NCBI GenBank assembly: GCA_016271365.2
Contig: CM028132.1
Location: 585,535,001-585,599,000 of the forward strand
Reading direction: 5' to 3'
DNA from: Neoceratodus forsteri
Taxonomy: Eukaryota > Chordata > Ceratodontiformes > Ceratodontidae
Length of the DNA: 64,000 bases
This document shows, in pieces, positions 47,406-59,553 of the stretch; the first letter of the stretch is position 1; every line of letters starts with the position of its first letter. Both the position numbers and the translations under genes were made by a program. The notes beneath the pieces were generated by a model. The model ran no database searches and had not been told where the DNA came from. It saw only the letters and a program-made list of their open reading frames with translations.

Positions 47406-48956
47406 GATGGAGCAAGGCCATAACAAAATTTGCAGAGCCACTGGTGAGTTGTGAAAGTCCTGCTCCCTCACAAGTGACAGTAAACTACATATTTTGAGTC
47501 ATACAATTACATATTTGTTTATACATCAGTTTACTAGTTTTAGCATTTAAATCTGCTATTTGTATGAAGATTTATCTATTTCTTTTTGATTTCTCTCACT
47601 AGTTTCACTGCTGTACATGGCTCTTGTGATGTCAAACACATCAGCATTGTAAAAGCAGCTCTCTAATTGTTTTAGAATGCATTGTAATGTACCCGACAGG
47701 GCAAGATATCATCTGTGACATACCCAGCTCACAAGATAACATGATACAGTATCTTATGAGCTGAGTGTAATATATTCTTTTTTATTTTGCCATTTTTAGC
47801 TACACTAGTGTTGTAAAAAAAAAAGTGACATCTTGTACCCAGCTCGCATGAAGAGGCAAAGCCCTTACACTTTGCAACTTTCAATGGATCCTGAACTTTC
47901 CACATCACCTCAATACTCAGCTTGCTTGTAGCTTTCAGGGACATGCCCAAGACTGCAGTGTAGATCCCATGGAACGGATCTGAAGGAGTCTAGTGCAGAT
48001 CATTGTTAATTCTGGGGATACTGTGAGGGGACATACTGGGAGGGTATGGGGAGCCTTAAGTTTCTAGAAGCCTTGCAGAGCACTTGTGGTCCTATACAAA
48101 GGTAATGCAGCCAACCGTACTGATGCAGAGAAAAATGGTGAGAGAGACAAGACTACTGACTAAGAAAGACCATGCCTACACTGTGTGATGGGAGATCCCT
48201 GGTTTGGATAAGAACCGAACATAGTGCCACTGGCAGAGGGCTGGGGTAATTGCCAGCCACTGCTAGTGGGCAGGCTGGTGTATGTGCTGCCACTGTGCCC
48301 AGAACATGATTCAGTGAGTAAAAGAAGCTGTGTTGTGAGGTATGCAACAAAGAGGGTTGACCTGCAGGCTCCAGGTAGGAGACGGACAAGGCACAGTACA
48401 GCTGCCCTCAGGACTTTGGGATCTATGAATGCCTACCAGCAAACCAAATTTGGAGACATTTTTGTTCATACAGCAGTGAATGCCTCACACACCACTAGCT
48501 GACTGGGTACTGTTTTGCCATAGAAGTGTGAAACCTACAGAAATCCTAAAACTTGGCCACCCAATGGCCAGCAGAAGCACGACACGCTCCCGCACCAATG
48601 ACCTGGGTTCAGAAGTGAACTCGGAAGTTGGGTCAGGCAGACAGGGGGCTGTGTTAGTGCTGCCACGCAGCAGCACTCAGTGCCAGGGGAGGGTGGCATA
48701 CTGGTTCCTCCACTGTAGTGACCCTGCAGTGGGCCAAGGGAGCCTGACTGCCCACAGGGCATCACTGTGTGCATGCGAGGGTCCATGCTTAGGGATACAT
48801 GGCCTGCACCAGACACCGGGGGGGGGGAGAAAACATAGAAGAACTTCATGTCTCTCCACCTCTGATCATAACAGCCCCTGGCACTGTCAGGTCCCACACC
48901 ATGTGGATTCCCAGTGGCTGGATGGTGGGGGCAGCAGCAGACAGGACTTGGGGTTG
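47406..48956. other. Unassigned DNA
   Basis: No family was recognised. A few open frames of 60-168 codons (for example 48480-48986) overlap on both strands and lack domain features. Confidence 0.35.
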
Positions 48957-51900
48957 ATTTATTTATTTATTGAACTCTCGGATTAAGACCTTTGAGCTTC
49001 AAAGCTCGCTTACAAAGATTCCAGTTTAAATTGATACAGGCATTTTACAGATACAAGCAAGGTACAGTTACAAGTCAAAGAAAGATACAAAGTTAATAAA
49101 AATCAAGAGACAAATTAGTGGGTGCATAAATCAAAGTATAACAACTGTTCACTGTTGCACCAAGAAAAAGAGATCCTTCTAACAGGGGGGTTCAAAAGTG
49201 CTAAACAAAAGCAAGGATGAGGTGAAAGATTGCCCAGTTCAGGTAGGGGAAGGGCCGAGCTTATGGGAAAGTAAGGTTTAGAGAGTTAAGGTGAGGGATA
49301 TAAGTTAGTTGGGGAGAGGAGGATCTACCCAGAAGGTTATGAGGGAGAAAGGGCTGGTATAGGAAAGAATCCACCCATAGGGTTTCGTTAATGTAGGTTT
49401 GGAGTGTAGAAGGGATTTGGGTGTATGGGTGTGAGGGGTGGGGGTACAGAAGCAAGGAGGGGAGCCACCAGTGGGTTACATAGATAAGATTTTAGAGGTA
49501 GGGATGGTCTGAGCGGGAAAGGAGGTGAAAATAGCGAGAAGTTCAAATTATAAAAGATAGAGGGGGAATTCAGGGGAGGATGGGGGAGGGAATGAGGTAA
49601 ATGTGCTGTTAGTGGAATTCTGGGCATATACCTAATAGCATTAGGTTTTAGTGTCACAATCACACATACTGAGTGTGGTCAGATGCATTTGCAGTTTTGA
49701 TTTAAAGGGGCCTAGTTTTGGTTCTGTCACCAGTTCAGTGCAGAGAGAATGTAGCCAGAGGGGGCCCCATACACGAAGGATCTCTGCCCTTGTGAAGTAC
49801 TGTGAAATTGAATTTGGAAGACAGCTTTGCTGGATGCCCTGGTTTGTCTTGAGTTGATGGAGTAGCTGAGGAGTTTCTGCACTCCTGGGTGTACAAGGCC
49901 AAGAGTGTTTTTTTAGCTAGCAAACAAACCTGGTATTGGATCCCGTTGTTCAAGTTAAGCCATCCAGTGCTAGAGTAAAGCTCACATGTGTGAGTTAAGT
50001 GGTGTGCTCCCAGAACAAGTCTGCAGGCTTTGTTTAGGGCAGTCTTAATTCTCTTAAGGGCAGTGTCAGTCCCTGCTTCATAGGCAACCAGTCCATAATC
50101 TGTGACTGACAGCACTGTGCTGTTAACTGCAAGTTTTATTGCACTCTCCATAAGGCTGTGTCTATGCTGATATATGTGGCCTATTCTGGCGCTAGCTGCT
50201 TTGATGACATGGTCTATGTGTAGGCTATATGAGAGAGAGAGAGAGCGCAGTCAAGGATGATCCCAAGGCACTTAAAGTTATTGACCATGTCAAGTATCTC
50301 ATGCTTGTTGTTGTATATTTTGAGGGGCTAGGATTTATAATGGTTTTAATGAGACAAACATCATTTTTGTTTTTTTTTGTAATTAAGCAGGAGCTTGGAA
50401 TTTAGGAACCATTCTTCCACAGCACAAAAATCGACTTGCATCATTTCTTCTAGTGCTTCTGGTGCTGAGTGACAAGTGTAAACTACAGCATCATCTCCAT
50501 ATAGAAGGACCTTGTCCTGGCATATTTTTGGGAGATTATTCAGGAACAGGTTGAATAGCAGGGGGCCTAATATAGAGCCTTGGGGAACCCCTGTGGTGAC
50601 ATTTCGATGGTCAAATAAAATGTCATATATCTTGACCTGCTGTGTTCTATTAGAGAGGTAACTCCGGAACCAGCCCAGCGAATCGGTGGATATCCCAATG
50701 TTGATCAATTGGCTGAGAAGCAATTCATGATTAACCGTATCAAAGGCTTTGATGAGGTCAATAAAAGTAGCCCCCACCAAGAGCCCCTGACCGAGTACCT
50801 CATGAATATAGCCAGGAAATTCAATCAGGGCCATGGTAGTACTATGTGCCTTCCTGAATCCATGCTGCTGCAGACATTGAAGGTTGTGCTTATCTAGGCA
50901 TTCAGCTATCTGGTCGTAAACTATCTTCTCTGGGGCTTTAGAGAGTGGGGGTAAAACTGAGATTGGCTGGTAGTTGGTGAGGCTAGTTCTATCACTGCTT
51001 TTTAAAATCGGAGTCACCATTACCACTTTCCAGATCTAAGGGAACTTGCCTATGATAAGTGAGAGATTTAGGATCTTGATTAGGGGGGAGAGTAGAATCA
51101 AGCGAGTCACCACTGGATCTTGTTTTTCCAAGAACACTTTCTAGGTATTTTTTGGCCTCAGCTGTAGTGAGAATCTTAAGGTAGAAGGGTGGTGTTGTAC
51201 TTGCTGATGGGGTGGTGTTGCTGCTTAGGTTGGTACTATGCATGGGTAGAAGAAAGTCAGAGGGAAGCACTCTGCTAAGGTCTGTGAGGGCCTTATTGAA
51301 GGCACTGGTGATGTTTTTAGGATTTGGGGTAATTACTCAATTGATACTGAATAGCATGGAAGGGGTTTTACTAACGCTCCGTTAGGGATTTGATGTTCTC
51401 CCAAAATCTATGACTGTTGCCTCAGGGGTGTTTAATTCACTTTTGAAATGGGATCTCTTAGCATGGCAGATAGCACTGCTGCACTTATTCAGTGCTGCTT
51501 TGTAATTTTGGAGGTCAATGTGAGACCCTGAACTTTTAGCTATGTGCCACAGAATATTCCTAGTCCTCATAAGATCAAGGAGCTGTGGTGTAATCCACAT
51601 CTTACTGGATCCTTTAATTTCCTTGTTTTAAAGGGAATAAATAAGTTGCAGGACTTATTAAAAATGTTAATAAAACACTCCAGTGCAGTGTGCACATCAA
51701 TGGCAGCGTAGACACCTGACCAATCTTGCAAGCTAAGGTGGGTTATGAGGGAGGCAAGTTGCCCTTCTTTTATTACTCTTAAGGTTATAGTTCAGGAAGG
51801 GGTTTTGGGTTCCTCATTGGTCCAGGTACATAAGACTGGCGAGTGGTCAATGATAGTATCAGCTAGCACAGTGGTACTAGTTATTCTTTGTGGCTGGTTA

Positions 51901-52703
51901 ATTAGAATCCAGTCTATGAGAGTACTAGTAACGGTGCAATAGTTAACCCATGTAGGGGACTGCACAAGCTAAACCATATCAATAGCTGAGATGGCATCCT
52001 TATATGATGCCACATCGGGGTATAACCAATTTATATTGAAGTCCCCTAGCATTAGAACTTCAGAGTTATTATGGAGTTTGGATAGATAGTCATGAGATAG
52101 TTTGAAACCTGTCATTTGATTCTTTGGGGGAATGTATACAGATACTAGAGTGAGGCACTTTCCCTGGATACCGAGTTGCAACTATACTGCAAGCAGTTGG
52201 GAGCTACCCCCAGATGGTTGGAAGGGGAGTGCTTTGACTTGGAGGGCATCCTTAACATAAATGACACAGCCTCCTCCTTGTTTCTGTAATCTGTCCACCC
52301 TGAAAGATGTGTAGCCTTCCAGCTGGATTGCCAGGTCAGAGGTTCTTGGAGTAAGCCAGGTTTCCATGACTGAGATGACATCAGGCTTGTGTTGTATGAT
52401 CCTGACCTGCAGAGCATCAAATTTTGCCAAAAGGCTGCACATCTTGATAGATGCAGTCATTATTATCCCTGCCCTCTTTACTGATATAGATATACTGGCT
52501 CCAGTGCCTGGTCCAGGGTTAGGGTGAACATTTCCCAAGAGTAGTAGAAGCAGCCAGACTAGTCTTACGGCCTGGAGTTTTAGATATTTTATTGCCTGGG
52601 ATGTGTTGTAGGTATTGGTTTTATTTTTGCTCGCCTTCATAGTGACTAAGAGCATGTTCAGCTGGGCCGGGGGGATGGGGTAATTACATTTTCCTGGGTG
52701 CAC
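48957..52703 (-). mobile_element. Nearly full-length CR1/L2-group LINE
   Basis: The element runs from an ORF start near 52703 to an A/T-rich 3' end (ttatttatttatt) at 48957, about 3.75 kb. It contains N-terminal, endonuclease, RT and C-terminal parts in order, all on the minus strand, broken by scattered stops and frameshifts. It is the same family as the split LINE at 24150-30650, sharing the HPNPG N-terminal motif, the QQHGF.K.HST RT motif and the 3' terminus. Direct repeats lie just upstream of its 5' end. Confidence 0.8.
49735..52703 (-). pseudogene. LINE ORF2: endonuclease, reverse transcriptase, C-terminal domain
   Basis: 52703-52182 has a hydrophobic segment (LVWLLLLLLGNVHPNPGPG) then MCSLLAKFDALQVRI, DVISVMETWLT and a GGGCVIYVKD strand. 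52181-51969 has LVSVYIPP and VLMLGDFNINWL. IIDHSP at about 51838-51856 completes the AP endonuclease motif set. 51026-50361 holds the RT: NYQPISVLPPLSKAPEKIVY, LQQHGFRKAHSTTMAL, ATFIDLIKAFDTVNHELL, TGVPQGSILGPLLF, and LLYGDDAVVYT, a YGDD variant with both Asp present. 50151-49735 is the C-terminal block (LTHTCELYSSTGWLNLNNGI). The frames do not join, so it is inactive. Confidence 0.8.
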
Positions 52704-52759
52704 TGTCCACTGGAGATTTTGTGAGATGATATCAGAGCATCTGGTCCTAAAGGCAGGGA

Positions 52760-54560
52760 GACAGATGGGATTACAATCAGGTTTTGGGAAGGATTTAACT
52801 AAATTCAGTTCTTGTGCATTGTAATTACAGGATGGGGGATGGAGGGAGTGACAGCTTACGTGTAAGTATTAGGGAGTACTGGAGTACTAATGACAGCATC
52901 TTTGGTAACATAGCTGAAATGAATAGTCAGAACTGAATTAAGGGTTATGTTATAGACAATTGCAGGATTGCATTCTCTTATTGGCAGAGAGGTAATTGGG
53001 GAAGTTTTTAAGCAGGCGTCAGCCCCTTTAAGAGAGGGAGTGTGCCTGTGAATAAGACAGAATTAGGGTGAATAAGGGAGAATTAGGGCAGCGCTCCAGG
53101 TGAGGAACAGGATTTAAAGAGTATTGGGGGGGAGGCTGAAAAATCTTCTATAGAGCAGTACCAGGAAAAATCTTCTGTAGAGCAGCACCAGGTTAGCAAA
53201 TACAGTTTAACTGGCAGCAAAAGGGGACAACAGGTCTAAGCTTGAGTCAGAGCTACAGTGTCCAAGGAGTAGCCAGTAAGAGGAAGCAGTTACAGAGAAG
53301 CAGCCAATTGAGAGAGAGAGCAAGAAATAATGCTGAAAGTCAAAAATCAGGTGCTTCAAGGGACTGTACCCTAGAGCTGGCTTCCAGGAGCAGTGAGTGG
53401 GTGGCAGGGATCAGCAGGCACTGCACCACTGGAGATGGCAGAAGTGCCCAGTCAGGGGGGCTAAACCTGGAGAAAAAGACAGAGAGGAGGGTTAACTTAC
53501 AGGAAGGCTGAGTCGAGGGCAGGGGTAGATGGGGACAGGAGACAGTAGAGAAGCAGGGGGGCCATAATCGGCAGGGTAATTAAGGTTTGAGCAAGGGGTG
53601 AGTTTCACATGAGAGGAAAAGAGAAGATAGAGAGAAGATAGAAGAAAGCGAGCAGGGGCTGGGTGGGTCAGCGCCGAGCTAGAGGTGGTGGTGGGGAGAG
53701 TAAGGAACCTGACTGAAGGCAGCAAAAAGAATAGGAAAATCAGCATGAAATATGAATTAGGGAGAGAGAAATTATTTTCTGCTCATCAAGAACAGTTATT
53801 TTCTACAGACTTTAAGGGAAATCATTTTCTGCACTCTAACAGCAGTAGATTGACTGTAAATCAAAAAATGTTCTACTAAGGGAAATCATTTTCTACACTC
53901 TAACAGTAGTAAATCAACTGTAAATCAAAAAATCTTCTATAGAGCAATACCAGGTTAGCAAATACAGTTTAGCTGGCAACAGAAAGAGACAACAGGTCTA
54001 AGCTTGTGTTGGAGCTGCAGTGTCCAAGAGAGTGTGCCTGCGAATAAGAGAGAATTAGGGTGAATAAGAGAGAATTAGGGTGGTGCTCCAGGTTAGGAAG
54101 AGGATTTAAAGAGTATTGGGGCGGGGGTAGGTGGGTGGGCTGAAAAATCTTCTATACACCAGTACCAGGAAAAATCTATAGAGCAGTAGCAGGTTAGCAA
54201 ATACAGTTTAGCTGTTAGCAAAAGGAGACAGTAGGTCTAAGTTTGAGTCAGAGCTACAGTGTCCAAGGAGTAGCCAATGAGAGGGAGCAGTTTCAGAGAA
54301 GCAGCCAATCAGGAGAGAGAGCAAGGGGTAGCATCAAAAGTCAAAAGTCAGGTGCTTCAGGGGACCATACCTTAGAGCTGGCTTCCAGGAGCAGTGAGCT
54401 AGCTGCGGGGATCAGCAGGTGCCACACCGCTGGAGATGGTAGAAGCACCCGGTCAGGGGGGCTAAATCTTAGAGCTGGCATCCAGGAGCAGTGAGCGGGC
54501 AGTGGGGATCAGCAGGCACCGCACCGCTGGAGATGGTAGAAGTGCCCAGTCAATGGACAC
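52760..54560. repeat. ~1-kb direct repeats upstream of the LINE 5' end
   Basis: Segment about 53040-53510 recurs at about 54030-54480 with an offset of 1001 bp (agctacagtgtccaaggag at 53251 and 54252), high identity over some 400 bp. A third partial copy lies at 53920-54015. Within the spacer, a ~63-bp unit (gggaaatcattttct..) is tandemly repeated at 53817-53940. The location directly 5' of the minus-strand LINE suggests repeated 5' UTR or promoter monomers, but it could equally be an independent tandem duplication. The plus-strand open frames at 53242 and 54243 are copies of each other and look non-coding. Confidence 0.7.
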
Positions 54561-55084
54561 TGGTGATGAAGCGAGGTGGAGGAGCAAAAAGAGCTATAGC
54601 AAAAAAAGTAAGTGCTAAAGCTTACAGCATAGTGGGAAAACTAACAAATTGGTGCAGAGCAGAACAAGCTTGGGCCCAACCTATAATCTTACCCATTGGA
54701 AGATGTGTGGAATAGAAGTACTAGGAGGGGTCATGTGGCTCCAGCTGTGAGTGTTCAATCTTTGACAAGGATCCCCAAGGTCCAGACTCATGTCCCAATC
54801 AGGATCAAATCTGTCTGCACAGTTTTAACAAGAAGAGTTACCAGGGGACCCGTGTTCCTATATTCAACTGCATGCTCATTGGTAAAGGTCATCTACTGCC
54901 TAAAACACCTTATATAGTGATCTGTTCCTGTCAGAGCAGAGTTCTGAGCTGTTCTTCCCCACAGTCATGGACCTGGGATGTGTTTAGTGACTGTGGATGT
55001 TATTGTAGAGGAGCTCTCTGGCAAACAGTCCATCTTATCCATGCACTCAGAGGGTCTCCCAGGCCAAGCCTACCTTAGCTAGTG
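54561..55084. other. Unassigned DNA
   Basis: No element was recognised. Confidence 0.35.
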
Positions 55085-55140
55085 CTGAGATAGCTGAAAT
55101 GTGTGAGCTACATGCCAATGTGCAAATAGAAAGGGATTTG
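55085..55140 (+). repeat. Short dispersed repeat next to a TA tract (shared with 59238-59292)
   Basis: gagatagctgaaatgtgtga and the following ~30 bp match 59243-59292 closely. In both places the block is followed by an AT-alternating tract. Here that tract leads into the palindromic element. Confidence 0.65.
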
Positions 55141-55180
55141 TATATATACGTAGCTATAACTATAAATATAAATATATATA

Positions 55181-55566
55181 TTCATTGCAAAAAAACTTTG
55201 TTAAAGAATCAGTTGGGGTTGCAGCAAAGTAGGGAAAATGAGCATTAGGTTGAGACCCTAACCTCACCCTAACATTTCACCACCCCACCCTCCACAGAAC
55301 AACAGGACATGGGGTGTACTTGAGGTCATCAGCCCCAACTCTCACCCCATTCCATGCACAATAAAGGTGACATGGTAGAGTATAGGAGAATGGGGTGAGA
55401 GTTAGGCCCAATGACCCCAAGGTACACCCCATGCCTTGTTGGTTTGTGGAGGGTGGTGGTGGGGTAGTAGGGTGGGGGGGTTAGGGTCTCAACCCTAATG
55501 ACTCATTTCCCTACTTTTGTCACTGCAACCCTAACTGATGCATTAACAAAGTTTTTTTGCAATGAA
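55181..55566. repeat. 386-bp palindrome (head of foldback element, copy B)
   Basis: The outermost 23 bp (55181-55203) are the exact reverse complement of 55544-55566. Pairing continues inward with few mismatches (for example gagaccctaacc with ggttagggtctc) to a centre at about 55373. It is preceded by an AT-alternating tract (55140-55180). It is homologous to 15735-16120 and no protein is encoded. Confidence 0.9.
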
Positions 55567-57270
55567 GTTCCTTACTTTTTCAGAAAGTGTAATCTTACCC
55601 TTATGTAGTTTTGGGAGGGCCATAAGTGCACAGACATTGCAATGAGTTATCATCATCATGTGGGATTGCAGGGATTCCCATTATTGCATAAGGGATGGCA
55701 CAGCAGTCCCATTACTGCATAATGTTATCCATATGTGGAAGCACCAGGCCTGCCTACCTATAATTATAGAGACGTAGCACAGGCCTAGACACATTCCAAG
55801 TAACCCCTATGCTGCAAATGGCACAATATCTCAATAACCATAGGAACCTTGGAAAAAATTCTACTGCAGTTGTAATCATGGACCTATAAACTTCACACAT
55901 ACTTAGTACAAGCTGTGTTTAGCAAAAAATCCATATCTCAAAGCATTTTTGAGCTATAGGCACTGAAAGGCACCATGTTCACCGCAGTGTTATCCTATGT
56001 GAAATTTCTCAACTTTGGAATTACATAACTATGTAACCAATGTGAATTTTTATACCAAACCTGCATAAATCCCATCTCTGGGACACCCCCTTTGCACCCT
56101 GCAAATTTTAAGCCAAAAGTACTAACCATTTCTTTGCAGTGAACTGGCAAAGAAATAGCAACCTTTAAAAATCCCTTTTCGTGAGCTGTCAGAATCCCTG
56201 TTCGCGAGCCAAATCCCTTTTCGTTAGGTGTCAAAATCCCTGTTCGTGAGCCAATCCTTGTTCTTGAGATAGGGTCATCTGGTTCTGATCTAATGAACAA
56301 GGATTTTGACAGCTCACAAAAAAGGACTGGCTCACAAAAAGGGATTTTGACACCTCACGAGAAAGGATTTAAAAAAACGAATCCCTTTTCGCGAGATGTC
56401 AAAATGCCTTTTCACGAGCCGAGCCCTTTTTGTGAGGTGACAAAATTACTGTTAGCAAGCCAATCCTTGTTCATGAGATAGGGCAATCTGGTCCTGATCT
56501 CACGAGCAAGAATTTTGACAGCTCCTGAAAAAGGGATTTTGACACATCACGAACAAGGATCAGAAGCGAGTGACAAACAAGGATTTTTTAAATAAAAAAT
56601 GGCAGTTTTTTGACCAAAGCAACCTGAACCAAAGCAATGAGTTTGTAGAGGACATCACCCTAAACAAAACCCATACTTTAATATCCACAGAAGACATCCC
56701 TGGGGCAAGTAATAAGATTTTGTTTGCCCTCGAAATTAAAAACAAGATGACGGCTCATGAAGAGAGATTTTTTTTTTATAAATCCCTCTTCATGAGCTGA
56801 CAAAATCCTTGTTCATGAGACCAATCCTTCTTTGCAAAACATAAACCTATTCCAAAGACTGAACTGAGCATGCTCAGAACCCGAAATGTCAAAACTGAAT
56901 AACTTTGGAATGGATTAATATGCTTTCACCAAACCAATGTTGGATAGTTCTTTGGGACAACCTCTTTCTGCCCTGAACATTTCAGACCAAAATTCCAAAC
57001 TGTGTGGCCACAGTGCGATGGGCAAAAATCAGCAAAATTGCATAAAAAAAGGCAAAAAACACACTTTTTTCACTATGCACTGCACAAAACCCGCACATCT
57101 GATTAAAACAAAACTTGGTATGTCCAGAGATCTACTCCTCAGGACAGCACATACCAAATGCTGCATAAATCTGTTGAATGGTTGCAAAATTATTAAAGTG
57201 CAAAATTTGGGATTTAGCATTAAACTGCTTACTCAACCCTAACTATAGAGGTGCAACCGTGCCTCTATAA
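55567..57270 (+). repeat. Body of foldback element, copy B
   Basis: The order of landmarks matches 16121-17412: cagaaagtg after the head, gcataatg.tatc..tatgtg, atatctca.taaccatag, attc.actgcagtt.taatcatg, a gagatac-type palindrome (tatctcaaagcatttttgag), caccaaac, and ggttgcaaa.ttattaaagtgcaaaattt near the end. An extra hairpin block (56171-56576) is present here and absent from copy A. It ends at a TA tract. Confidence 0.7.
56171..56576. repeat. Tandem pair of ~200-bp hairpins
   Basis: Each unit consists of short modules like aatcccttttcgtgag and ctgtcaaaatccc that occur in both orientations, so each unit folds on itself (centres at about 56275 and 56482). The two units are direct copies with an offset of 209 bp (ttgttc.tgagataggg at 56258 and 56467). 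Related single modules recur at 56752-56830 (ctcatgaagagagatt / aatccctcttcatgag). Confidence 0.8.
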
Positions 57271-57274
57271 TATG

Positions 57275-57312
<38 letters not shown>
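57271..57312. repeat. (TA)n tract closing the foldback element
   Basis: Alternating ta with two interruptions. It occupies the same relative position as 22646-22735. Confidence 0.9.
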
Positions 57313-57315
<3 letters not shown>

Positions 57316-57348
57316 GGTAAGTGTGGTATACAAGGATATAAACTACTA

Positions 57349-57962
57349 CAGTGTGAGAAATGCTTATGCAGCAATGTTGATGGCTGAAGACCAGTTGTAT
57401 GACTGGACTATCACATGTTGTTGTTTTGACCATTCACACTCACTGTCCCCAGAGGGACTATTACCCTGTCAGTGCACCATGAGCACAAAGAAACCTCTTG
57501 AGAAGGATTCCAACCTTAGTTGTGCCACAGGAACATAATTCCTTTAGACTAAACATATTGTAATGAGCACAAGGAGAGACGTGAGCCACTGGATGAGGAG
57601 AAGTGGAAGGTGGCAGCAAAGAAATGGAGCTTTCAAATGAAGCTGGAGAAAACTAGTTTATATGGCCCAGGAAAGGGATGTGGCTATTTGCTCTCACTCA
57701 TTGAACCTCAGGCATATGCTTCCAATTAATTAAATCCAGTAAATGTACACAACCACAGTGTGAGTAATGCTTGTGCAACAATGGTGTTACTCAAAGGCTA
57801 GTTGTATGATTCAATTGTTAGACTATCATTTGTAGTTGCTATAGCCATTCACGCTCTCTGTCCCTAGAGGGAATACCAACCTGTAGAGGTACAAGAAGAC
57901 AAAGGAACCATCTTGAGGAGGATTCCAACCATAGATGTTCTGCTGGAACAGTATACCTTTAG
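57349..57962 (+). repeat. Direct duplication, 407-bp offset
   Basis: Segments about 57349-57549 and 57756-57962 are diverged copies: cagtgtgag.aatgctt, gttgtatga, gccattcac.ctc.ctgtccc, and ggattccaacc. The purpose is unknown. Confidence 0.6.
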
Positions 57963-59237
57963 GCTAAAGCTACCTTAAACTGGAGCCCAAAAGAACTGCA
58001 AAGCAGCAGCTGCAAATAAAGATGAGCATAGTGAAGGCATAGACATCTGATAACTGGTGACAACTGATACAGGCAGAAGCATGACCTCCAGAGGAGACAG
58101 GGAAAAGGGGGATTGTAGGATAAAAACAGTGAAAAACAAAGCACCCACAAGCAAAAACTGACAGCTAAAACAGTATGTATGCAACCCTTACCCCAGTCTA
58201 GAGTGGCATCTTGCAACCAGGACCCCCCAACTTGTTACACAGACAAGGCAACAAACCACAAGTTGGCAGAAAATAAATATCACCCCTGGCATTAGGGTAA
58301 ATAGTTGGCTCGGGCATCTAAGAGGTTGGGGGGTTAGGGCACAGAACAACATTTATATTTTTTCTGAGCCCAGGAGAGAGGTGCCAGGGTTATACTGTAA
58401 CTTCTATCTGAGGGTGCCCCATAACATTTCACTTGGACTCACAGGTGGACTGTCCACAACCATAAAATTGAAATTGTATTGTATGGCTTTATTTTCTGAC
58501 AAGATGTTAAGCAGAACTAGGGTGGTAACCCAAGGTTGTACTGTTCAAGCAGATGACACAACTTGCAGTAGAATAAACATTTGTTTTCAAACAGAAACAC
58601 AGGCAGTAGTGTACATTCCAACATGAACCTTTTCCAAAACATAAACTATCTACCCCTTTGCTTAGGGATCTCTGATTTCTGACCAAGTGTCTATTTAGTG
58701 GGATTGCCACACACTTTAATTTAAAACATCCTGACGAGATGGACTATGTTAACACCTGCAGGGCAAACTCTGCCTATCAGGTAACCAGTTAGCCCTGACC
58801 TGTGATTAAAAGTGAGATTCTGTCCACCCTGGCCCAAGCCAGTCTCTGCCATTCCATCTAGGACACACAATTGGATCCTTCATCCCCTCATGGATTGCTA
58901 AAGGCATCCTTTACTCTTGATTCATCAACCCTTCCTGGATTGCCAGAGACATCCTTTACTTCAATACATTACTTCAGCACATATCTGTAGTGAACTGGGT
59001 CCTGAGTGAAGTGTAATCTAGTCAGCATAGGGCACATACACCACCAGACAACCCAATATTCTTTACCAAATGCTACTGTACACATGGTTTGGCATTCCTT
59101 TTGTTACAAGCATCTGACAATATTTGAAGAAACATTCCTTCCTTGAAATCCATAGTTTTTACCAGAAACTATTTTAGTCTCCTTCTCTGGGCAGCTGTGA
59201 CAATCTTCAGTCCATCAGGAGGTTGCCCCTTAGAACT
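57963..59237. other. Unassigned DNA
   Basis: No element was recognised. Confidence 0.35.
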
Positions 59238-59295
59238 AATGCTCAGATAGCTGAAATATGTGGGCTACATGCCAGTGTGCAAAACGAAAAGGATC

Positions 59296-59309
59296 TGTGT
59301 GTGTGTGTG

Positions 59310-59379
<70 letters not shown>

Positions 59380-59398
59380 TATATATAGAGAGAGAGAG
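59296..59398. repeat. (TG)n(TA)n(GA)n microsatellite
   Basis: A compound dinucleotide tract immediately after the dispersed repeat at 59238-59292. The Tyr/Ile-repeat frames over it are artefacts. Confidence 0.95.
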
Positions 59399-59457
59399 GG
59401 ACAGAGAGATTCAGCTTTACCTGACAAACTAGCTCAGGACACATTTTTTTTTTTTTT

Positions 59458-59553
59458 TTTGTGAAGTGCTCCGAGGGTCTGGGGAGGAGCGCTATATTAA
59501 TAAAGTTCTTCCTTCCTTCCTTCCTTCCTTCCTTCCTTCCTTCCTTCCTTCCT
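59458..59553 (+). mobile_element. LINE 3' tail fragment with (TTCC)n
   Basis: gtgaagtgctccgagggtct followed by gcgctatattaataaag resembles the conserved 3' end of L2-like elements (GCGCTATA.AAATAAA type). A pure (ttcc)n tract follows at 59507-59553. Confidence 0.45.

Noticed and set aside
48480..48986. 168-codon plus-strand frame
   Set aside because: It overlaps three opposite-strand frames and shows no family motif.
53242..54494. Two similar plus-strand proteins of 89 and 83 codons
   Set aside because: They are two copies of the direct repeat, with low-complexity Ser/Arg/Gly composition and no conserved domain; similarity reflects duplication, not coding.
59223..59464. Tyr/Ile-repeat proteins on both strands
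   Set aside because: Translations of the TG/TA microsatellite.
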